DNA of 10,301 bases, taken from the NCBI GenBank assembly GCA_039187815.1, contig JBCCZI010000138.1:1-10301 (forward strand), written 5' to 3'. Positions within the stretch are counted from its first letter, which is position 1; each line of letters begins with the position of its first letter. A model generated the notes under the pieces. The model saw only the letters and a list, made by a program, of their open reading frames with translations. It did no database searches and was not told the origin of the DNA. Of this stretch, positions 5,782 to 10,301 are shown piece by piece. A program made the position numbers and the translations under genes. Origin of the DNA: Thermohalobaculum sp039187815 (GTDB lineage Bacteria; Pseudomonadota; Alphaproteobacteria; Rhodobacterales; Rhodobacteraceae).

Positions 5782-7404
5782 TCACTCCGCCGCGACGCCG
5801 CCGAGCGGCCGGCTGCCCGTCTCGACCGGGCGCGAGCTCGGCCCGTTCACGGTCATGTAGATGTTGTAGGCCCCGATGCAGGCGCCGATGAAGTAGAGCA
5901 GCCCCCCGATCGCCCGCGCGATGTAATAGGGCTCGAGCATCTCGACCGTGTCGATGAAGGCAAAGGCAAACTGCCCGTTGGCATCATAGGTCTGCCACAT
6001 CAGGCTCTGGGTGATCCCGCCGTTCCACAGCGCGCCCACATAGATGATCACGCCCATCAGCGCGAGCCAGAAATGCCAGGCCTCGAGCCGGGTCGAGTAG
6101 AGCCCGTCGCGTTTGAAGACCCAAGGCACCAGCTTGTACATCGCCCCGAAGGTCACGAAGGCCACCCAGCCGAGCGCCCCCGAATGCACATGCGCCACCG
6201 TCCAATCTGTGTAATGGCTGAGCGCGTTCACTGGTTTGATCGCCATGAACGAGCCCTCAAACGTCGAGAGCGCATAGAACAGGATCGCCACCATCATGAA
6301 CCGCAGAGCCGGGTCGGTGCGCACCTTGTCCCAGGCGCCGTTCAGCGTCAGGAAGCCGTTGAACACGCTGGTCCAGGACGGCACGATCAGCATGATCGAG
6401 AACACCATGCCGAGAACCTGCACCCAGTCTGGCAGCGCCGTGTAGTGCAGGTGGTGCGAGCCCACCCACAGATAGAAGAAGGTTATCCCCCAGAACCCCA
6501 CGATCGACATGCGATAGGAATAGATCGGTCGCCCTGCCGCCTTGGGGAGGAAGTAGTAGAGCATGCCGAGAAAGCCCGCCGTCAGCAGGAAGCCCACGGC
6601 ATTGTGCCCGTACCACCACTGGGTCATCGCATCCTGAACGCCAGTGAACGCCACATAGCTCTTCGACTCGCCGAGGCCGATCGGCCAGGCCAGGTTGTTC
6701 ACGATGTGCAGCATCGCGATGACCACGATAAAGGCGAGATAATACCAGTTCGAGACATAGATATGCGGCTCGGCCCGGCGCGCGAGCGTGGCCATGTAGA
6801 TCCCAAAATAGGTGACCCAGACCACCACCAGCAGTAGGTCCGCATACCATTCGGGCTCGGCATACTCCTTGCCCTGCGTGATGCCCATCAGATAGCCGCT
6901 GACCGCCAGCAGGCAGAAGAGGTTGTAGCCCCCGAGTACCAGCCAGGGCATATAGCGGCCATAGAGCCGCGCCCGGCAGGTCCGCTGCACCACATAAAGC
7001 GAGGTCGCCAGCAGCGCGTTGCCGGCAAAACCAAAGATCACCGCCGTGGTGTGCACCGGCCGCAGGCGCCCGAAATTCGTCCAGGGCATGTCCCAGTTCA
7101 GCGCCGGCACGGCCAGCTGCCAAGCAAGGTAATCTCCGACGCCAAAGCCCAGAACCGCCCAGACCAGCGTCGCGAGCACCGCAAACTTGATCACGCCATC
7201 ATTGTATTCGAGCGGAGGCTCCGGGATCCGCGCGCCCCACTCGCCGATAATGCGAAACCCGGCATAGCCGGCCGCGAGAGCCATCGCCCAGCCATGCAGC
7301 GCAAAGCCCGTATCGACCGCCGATCCCGCAATCCCGCCGCCCAACACCAACACGATGGTACAGGCGATCAGCGACAGTGATTGCTCCAGTCTGAGCCCGG
7401 TCAT
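5782..7404 (-). CDS. ccoN: cbb3-type cytochrome c oxidase catalytic subunit I (CcoN)
   Basis: A 540-residue heme-copper oxidase that reduces oxygen to water with high affinity. The core begins at E-Y-N-D-G (66-70) and holds His118 in R-L-R-P-V-H (low-spin heme b), the Cu-B and tyrosine region W-W-Y-G-H-N-A-V (His267), the G-S-H-H-L-H pair (His317/318), S-T-F-E-G-S (Glu383), and V-A-H-V-H-S-G (His405/407) for the two b hemes. About 65 residues with two hydrophobic segments (about 10-28 and 37-52) precede the core, an N-terminal extension also found in many alphaproteobacterial CcoN proteins. It is the first gene of the minus-strand operon. GGAG lies 7 bases before the ATG. The protein looks intact, with no frameshift or missing ligand. 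Confidence 0.98.
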   Translation of the reverse strand: MTGLRLEQSLSLIACTIVLVLGGGIAGSAVDTGFALHGWAMALAAGYAGFRIIGEWGARIPEPPLEYNDGVIKFAVLATLVWAVLGFGVGDYLAWQLAVPALNWDMPWTNFGRLRPVHTTAVIFGFAGNALLATSLYVVQRTCRARLYGRYMPWLVLGGYNLFCLLAVSGYLMGITQGKEYAEPEWYADLLLVVVWVTYFGIYMATLARRAEPHIYVSNWYYLAFIVVIAMLHIVNNLAWPIGLGESKSYVAFTGVQDAMTQWWYGHNAVGFLLTAGFLGMLYYFLPKAAGRPIYSYRMSIVGFWGITFFYLWVGSHHLHYTALPDWVQVLGMVFSIMLIVPSWTSVFNGFLTLNGAWDKVRTDPALRFMMVAILFYALSTFEGSFMAIKPVNALSHYTDWTVAHVHSGALGWVAFVTFGAMYKLVPWVFKRDGLYSTRLEAWHFWLALMGVIIYVGALWNGGITQSLMWQTYDANGQFAFAFIDTVEMLEPYYIARAIGGLLYFIGACIGAYNIYMTVNGPSSRPVETGSRPLGGVAAE

Positions 7405-7614
7405 GAGGCCGCTCCGTGTCCGCTCATGTGATCCGGCCCTGGGGCGCGAGGCGCCGCCGGCCAGTCACGCAATACTATGACGGGCGCGCGGATTGGGGAG
7501 CGCAGTTTCGTCGCAGATTGCCTCAGACCCCTGCGGCATAGACGCATTTCCGTTGACAGGGACGGGCGGCTCGCGAAAGCGTCTCGGGCGAGCGATGCCA
7601 TCCAAGGAAGACCC
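7405..7614. promoter_or_regulatory. divergent promoter region between ccoN and kbl
   Basis: This 210-base region must hold the start signals of both the cco operon (leftward) and kbl (rightward). On the plus strand TTGACA (7553-7558) is a perfect -35 match, but the sequence 17 bases on (AAAGCG) is a poor -10. On the minus strand TAGTAT, near 7471-7476, could be a -10. It lies inside an imperfect dyad GTCA (7464-7467) and TGAC (7478-7481). A GGCGC/GCGCC hairpin with a GAG loop (7443-7455) falls in the presumed ccoN leader. I find no match to the FNR/FixK consensus TTGAT-N4-ATCAA. An in-frame ATG for kbl at 7477 would extend the protein by 46 residues without family support. Confidence 0.4.
7604..7611 (+). 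promoter_or_regulatory. kbl: ribosome binding site deciding the kbl start
   Basis: AAGGAAGA ends 3 bases before the ATG at 7615, with the AGGA core at normal spacing. This supports the 395-residue form, whose length fits the family, over the longer in-frame start at 7477. Confidence 0.7.
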
Positions 7615-8802
7615 ATGTCCCACGCCCTGATCGCCGAGGCGAGCGCCACACTCGCCGGTCTCGAGGCCGAGGGCCTCGCGCGCACCGAACGCACCATCAC
7701 GGGCCCCCAAGGCGCCGAGATCGAGGTCGGCGGACGCACCGTGCTGAACCTCTGCGCCAACAACTATTTGGGGCTGGCCGACCATCCGCGGCTGATCGCG
7801 GCGGCCAAAGATGCCATGGACAGCCACGGGCTCGGCCTTGCCTCGGTGCGCTTCATCTGCGGGACCCAGGATCTCCACCGCGAGCTTGAGGCCAAGCTGG
7901 CGGATTTTCTGGGCACGCAGGAGGCGATCCTGTTTGCCGCCTGTTTCGATGCCAATGGCGCGCTGTTCGAGCCGCTGCTCGGCCCCGAGGACGCGATCAT
8001 CTCGGATGCGCTCAACCACGCCTCGATCATCGACGGCATCCGGCTCTGCAAGGCGCGGCGGCTGCGCTATGCCAACAACGACATGGCCGAGCTGCGCGCA
8101 CGGCTGGAGGAGGTCGAGGACGCCCGCCACCGCCTGATCGTGACGGACGGCGTCTTTTCGATGGACGGGATCATCGCCAACCTGCCCGCGATCTGCGATC
8201 TGGCCGAGCAATACGACGCCCTGGTCGCCGTCGACGACTGCCACGCCACTGGATTTCTCGGCCCGAACGGCGGCGGGACGATCGATCATTTCGGGCTGCG
8301 GGGGCGGGTGCATATCCTGACCGGCACCTTTGGCAAGGCGTTGGGCGGGGCCATGGGCGGCTATATCGCGGGACCCGCACCGCTCGTCTCGCTGCTGCGG
8401 AACCGAGCGCGGCCCTATCTGTTCTCGAACGCGCTGGCACCCAGCATTACGGCCGCCGCCTCCGCCTGCCTCGATATGATCGCCGAGGAGGCCGCGCCGC
8501 GCCGCCGCCTGGCCGAGAACGCCGCCCATTTCCGCGCCGAGATGACCAAGGCCGGCTTCACCCTGACCGGTGCGGACCACCCGATCATCCCGGTGATGCT
8601 CTATGACGCGCCGCTGGCGGTCGAGTTTGCCGCGCGCATGATGGACCACGGCGTCTATGTGACCGCGTTCGCCTTTCCGGTGGTGCCGCGGGGCCAGGCG
8701 CGCATCCGCACCCAGATGTCCGCCGCCCACAGCCGCGCGCAGCTCGACCGCGCCATCGCCGCCTTTGTCGCCACGGGGCGCGAGTTCGAGGTGATCCCAT
8801 GA
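7615..8802 (+). CDS. kbl: glycine C-acetyltransferase (2-amino-3-ketobutyrate CoA ligase)
   Basis: A 395-residue fold-type I PLP enzyme of the alpha-oxoamine synthase family. It cleaves 2-amino-3-oxobutanoate with CoA to glycine and acetyl-CoA, the second step of threonine breakdown after Tdh. Family marks are N-L-C-A-N-N-Y-L-G-L (45-54), R-F-I-C-G-T-Q-D-L-H (79-88), D-A-L-N-H-A-S-I-I-D-G (131-141), T-D-G-V-F-S-M-D-G (177-185), V-D-D-C-H-A-T-G (206-213) and T-G-T-F-G-K-A-L-G-G (236-245), with Lys241 as the PLP-binding lysine. The R-F-I-C-G-T-Q motif argues for Kbl rather than BioF or HemA, and the tdh gene downstream supports it. Length is close to that of the E. coli enzyme (398). The stop overlaps the next ATG as ATGA. 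It is a cytosolic, complete gene. Confidence 0.95.
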   Translation: MSHALIAEASATLAGLEAEGLARTERTITGPQGAEIEVGGRTVLNLCANNYLGLADHPRLIAAAKDAMDSHGLGLASVRFICGTQDLHRELEAKLADFLGTQEAILFAACFDANGALFEPLLGPEDAIISDALNHASIIDGIRLCKARRLRYANNDMAELRARLEEVEDARHRLIVTDGVFSMDGIIANLPAICDLAEQYDALVAVDDCHATGFLGPNGGGTIDHFGLRGRVHILTGTFGKALGGAMGGYIAGPAPLVSLLRNRARPYLFSNALAPSITAAASACLDMIAEEAAPRRRLAENAAHFRAEMTKAGFTLTGADHPIIPVMLYDAPLAVEFAARMMDHGVYVTAFAFPVVPRGQARIRTQMSAAHSRAQLDRAIAAFVATGREFEVIP

Positions 8803-9089
8803 GGGCCGGGGCGAAGCCGATCGATCGCGACCCGCTTGGCCTCGGGCGCCCGGGCCGTGACGCAGCGCGCGCCGTCCTCTTGCGTTGCGGCCAGGGCATG
8901 CCGCTGACCGTCAATGCGCGCGCGACCGGCCACCTGCCCGCCCTGCCCCATGGCGATGAGGGCAAGGGCCATGGCCGCCGTCGCGCTTCTATCGCCGGGG
9001 CGGCGGATGCCTGGCGCCAGGGCGCGCGTGCGTTCTGCGCACCCGCTGCACCCTGGAGCAGCGCCATGCGGCGCCGGGGCCTCGTCTGA
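8799..9089 (+). CDS. doubtful 96-codon ORF filling the kbl-tdh gap
   Basis: The open frame starts at an ATG overlapping the kbl stop (ATGA) and ends at a TGA sharing one base with the tdh ATG (TGATG), so it fits the gap exactly. The predicted product is rich in Arg, Ala, Gly and Pro, with a few Cys and no hydrophobic helix, and matches no family I know. By hand count GC is about 79, 68 and 82% at the three codon positions. That is a flat profile, with position 2 well above the roughly 50-55% in the neighbours, which argues against a conserved protein. It may be a real coupled small gene, a decayed insertion, or a spacer open by chance in GC-rich DNA. In other bacteria kbl and tdh are often adjacent without such a gap. 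Confidence 0.3.
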   Translation: MRAGAKPIDRDPLGLGRPGRDAARAVLLRCGQGMPLTVNARATGHLPALPHGDEGKGHGRRRASIAGAADAWRQGARAFCAPAAPWSSAMRRRGLV

Positions 9090-10117
9090 TGCGCGCGCTC
9101 GTCAAGGCAGAGGACGCCCCAGGGCTCACGCTCTCGCAGGTGCCGGTCCCCCAGCCCAGCCCCGGCGAGGTGCGCATCCGGGTCCAACGCGCCGCGATCT
9201 GCGGCACCGATATGCATATCTGGAGCTGGGATGACTGGGCGCGCCGCACGGTGCCGGTGCCGCTGGTCACGGGGCACGAGTATATGGGGCGGATCGATGC
9301 GGTTGGCCCCGGGGTCGAGGGTGTCGTACCCGGCGACCGCGTCTCGGGCGAAGGCCATATCCCCTGTGGGCGCTGCCGCAACTGTTTGTCGGGCCGGGCG
9401 CATATCTGTGCGGCCACCGAGGGCGTAGGCGTCACCCGCCCCGGCGCCTTCGCCGATTACGTGGTGATCCCGGCGGCCAATATCCGAGCCCTGCCCCCGG
9501 CCATTCCGGACGAGGTCGGTGCGCTGCTCGATCCGCTCGGCAATGCGGTGCACACGGCCCTCGCCTTTGACGTCACCGGCGAGGACGTGCTGATCACCGG
9601 GGCCGGGCCCATCGGGCTGATGGCCGTGGCCGTCTGCCGCCATGCCGGCGCGCGCCACATCGTGGTCACCGACCTCAATGACGAGCGCCTGGCCATGGCG
9701 ACGCAACTCGGTGCAACCCGGGGCGTGCGCGCGGACCGCGAGGATCTGGGCCAGGTGATGCGCGATCTCGGCATGAGAGAGGGCTTTGATGTCGGGCTCG
9801 AGATGTCGGGCGCCGAGCCCGCCCTGCGATCGATCATCGAGCATGTGATCTGCGGCGCCAAGGTCGCGCTGCTCGGCCTGTTCCCAGGCACCCCACAGAT
9901 CGATCTGAACACCGCGATCTTCAAGGGCGTGACCTTTGAGGGCATCTATGGCCGCAAGATGTACGAGACCTGGCACAAGATGCTGGCCATGCTCGAGAGC
10001 GGGCTCGACATCGCTCCCGTGATCTCCCACCGGCTGGCGTTTGAGAACTATGCCGAGGGGTTCGAGGCGATTGCGGCCGGAGAGGCCTGCAAGGTGATCC
10101 TCGATCTCGAGCGCTGA
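9089..10117 (+). CDS. tdh: L-threonine 3-dehydrogenase (zinc, NAD-dependent)
   Basis: A 342-residue medium-chain dehydrogenase that oxidises L-threonine to 2-amino-3-oxobutanoate with NAD, feeding Kbl. Cys38 in I-C-G-T-D-M-H-I (37-44), His63 and Glu64 in T-G-H-E-Y-M-G (61-67) are the catalytic zinc site. Cys93, Cys96, Cys99 and Cys107 form the structural zinc lobe. The numbering matches that of the E. coli enzyme (341 residues). The nucleotide-binding motif G-A-G-P-I-G is at 171-176, with Asp195 at the end of the second strand (V-V-T-D-L-N), which suits NAD rather than NADP. G-I-Y-G-R-K-M-Y-E-T-W (about 287-297) is a typical Tdh stretch. There is no strong ribosome binding site, and translation may be coupled to the frame ending at 9089. 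The gene is complete and cytosolic. Confidence 0.96.
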   Translation: MRALVKAEDAPGLTLSQVPVPQPSPGEVRIRVQRAAICGTDMHIWSWDDWARRTVPVPLVTGHEYMGRIDAVGPGVEGVVPGDRVSGEGHIPCGRCRNCLSGRAHICAATEGVGVTRPGAFADYVVIPAANIRALPPAIPDEVGALLDPLGNAVHTALAFDVTGEDVLITGAGPIGLMAVAVCRHAGARHIVVTDLNDERLAMATQLGATRGVRADREDLGQVMRDLGMREGFDVGLEMSGAEPALRSIIEHVICGAKVALLGLFPGTPQIDLNTAIFKGVTFEGIYGRKMYETWHKMLAMLESGLDIAPVISHRLAFENYAEGFEAIAAGEACKVILDLER

Positions 10118-10137
10118 GGCAGTCGGCAGGCCCTCAG
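10114..10137. terminator. possible bidirectional hairpin spanning two convergent stops
   Basis: CTGAGG (10114-10119) and CCTCAG (10132-10137) form a perfect 6-base inverted repeat with a 12-base loop. Allowing one bulged C, the stem lengthens to 8 pairs (CTGAG + GGC). The two arms hold the stop codons of tdh (10115-10117) and of the convergent VPLPA-CTERM gene (10134-10136). No T-run follows, so termination strength is uncertain. Confidence 0.4.
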
Positions 10138-10301
10138 GACCGGCGGAGCAGACCGATCATCCCCAAGCCGCCGAGCAGTAGCAGGAGCGTCGGGGGAAGC
10201 GGGACAGCCGCCACATCGCTGGTCACCACCAGGTCGTCGAACTGATGAGCGGGAGACACCTGATCCCATTCCAGCGTGACCAGGTCGGTGAAGCTCGGGT
10301 C
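10134..10301 (-). CDS. C-terminus of a VPLPA-CTERM sorted exported protein (partial)
   Basis: Fifty-five C-terminal residues are visible; the rest lies beyond the right edge. The last part has the three-part shape of an exosortase sorting signal: the short motif V-P-L-P-P (residues 33-37 of the fragment), a hydrophobic helix rich in Leu and Gly (about 38-52), and a basic end R-R-S. This matches the VPLPA-CTERM class common in Rhodobacterales, with Pro in place of the last Ala. Just before it, Q-F-D-D-L-V-V (20-26) resembles the beta strand that often ends the secreted domain of PEP-CTERM proteins. The mature protein would be exported by Sec and processed by an exosortase at the membrane. The function of the secreted domain cannot be judged from this fragment. 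Confidence 0.82.
   Translation of the reverse strand, partial: DPSFTDLVTLEWDQVSPAHQFDDLVVTSDVAAVPLPPTLLLLLGGLGMIGLLRRS

Noticed and set aside
5395..6837. 480-codon plus-strand open frame opposite ccoO and ccoN
   Set aside because: It is a shadow of ccoN/ccoO, which have all their heme and copper ligands. Its His/Arg/Pro-rich translation matches nothing.
7401..7427. Eight-codon minus-strand leader frame (ATG at 7427) whose stop overlaps the ccoN ATG
   Set aside because: The overlap is neat and could couple translation, but the start has no good ribosome binding site, so it may well be chance.
7477..7614. N-terminal extension of kbl from the ATG at 7477
   Set aside because: The extra 46 residues are unlike the family start, and the ATG at 7615 has a proper ribosome binding site and gives the standard length.
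8585..10030. 481-codon minus-strand open frame opposite tdh and the kbl-tdh gap
   Set aside because: It lies antisense to a clear tdh gene with all zinc ligands; its composition is typical of reverse-strand shadow frames.
1..10301. CRISPR arrays, insertion sequences, tRNA or rRNA genes, prophage or defence genes
   Set aside because: I found no regularly spaced direct repeats, transposase-like frames, cloverleaf-like sequences or known defence motifs on reading the window; every large frame is explained by metabolic or respiratory genes.

Overview
The window is high-GC DNA with dense genes, short or overlapping junctions and GTG/TTG starts. It fits an alphaproteobacterium, and Rhodobacterales is my best guess. 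That guess rests on the ccoNOQP order, a DUF2189 membrane protein next to the oxidase, and a VPLPA-type C-terminal sorting signal at the right edge. It is inferred from gene content and was not tested by a search.

Layout, left to right. (a) 1-349 holds no gene I can support; a possible promoter and a strong Shine-Dalgarno lie just before the first gene. (b) 350-2492, plus strand: a two-gene unit of an MmgE/PrpD-family enzyme and a CaiD-like crotonase, probably catabolic with unknown substrate. (c) 2528-2758, minus: a 76-residue two-helix membrane protein, unrecognised. (d) 2892-3689, plus: a DUF2189 integral membrane protein that runs convergently into the oxidase operon and overlaps its last gene by 31 bases. 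(e) 7404 down to 3659, minus: the cbb3-type cytochrome c oxidase operon ccoN-ccoO-ccoQ-ccoP, then an unrecognised 54-residue one-helix protein, then ccoS. Nearly all junctions are start/stop overlaps. The ccoG, ccoH and ccoI genes, which often accompany ccoS, are not here. (f) 7405-7614: divergent regulatory region between ccoN and kbl. (g) 7615-10117, plus: kbl and tdh, the two-step threonine-to-glycine pathway, separated by a 96-codon open frame that exactly fills the gap but has weak coding statistics. (h) 10134-10301, minus: the C-terminus of an exported protein with a VPLPA-CTERM tail, cut by the window edge.

The genes work as separate modules. The oxidase ends a high-affinity respiratory chain, CcoN/O/P carrying the cofactors and CcoQ/CcoS supporting assembly. 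Tdh and Kbl turn threonine into glycine and acetyl-CoA. The MmgE/PrpD-crotonase pair suggests hydration/dehydration chemistry on an organic acid or acyl-CoA. No complete new defence or mobile system is visible. The best candidate novelty is the 54-residue protein embedded between ccoP and ccoS.
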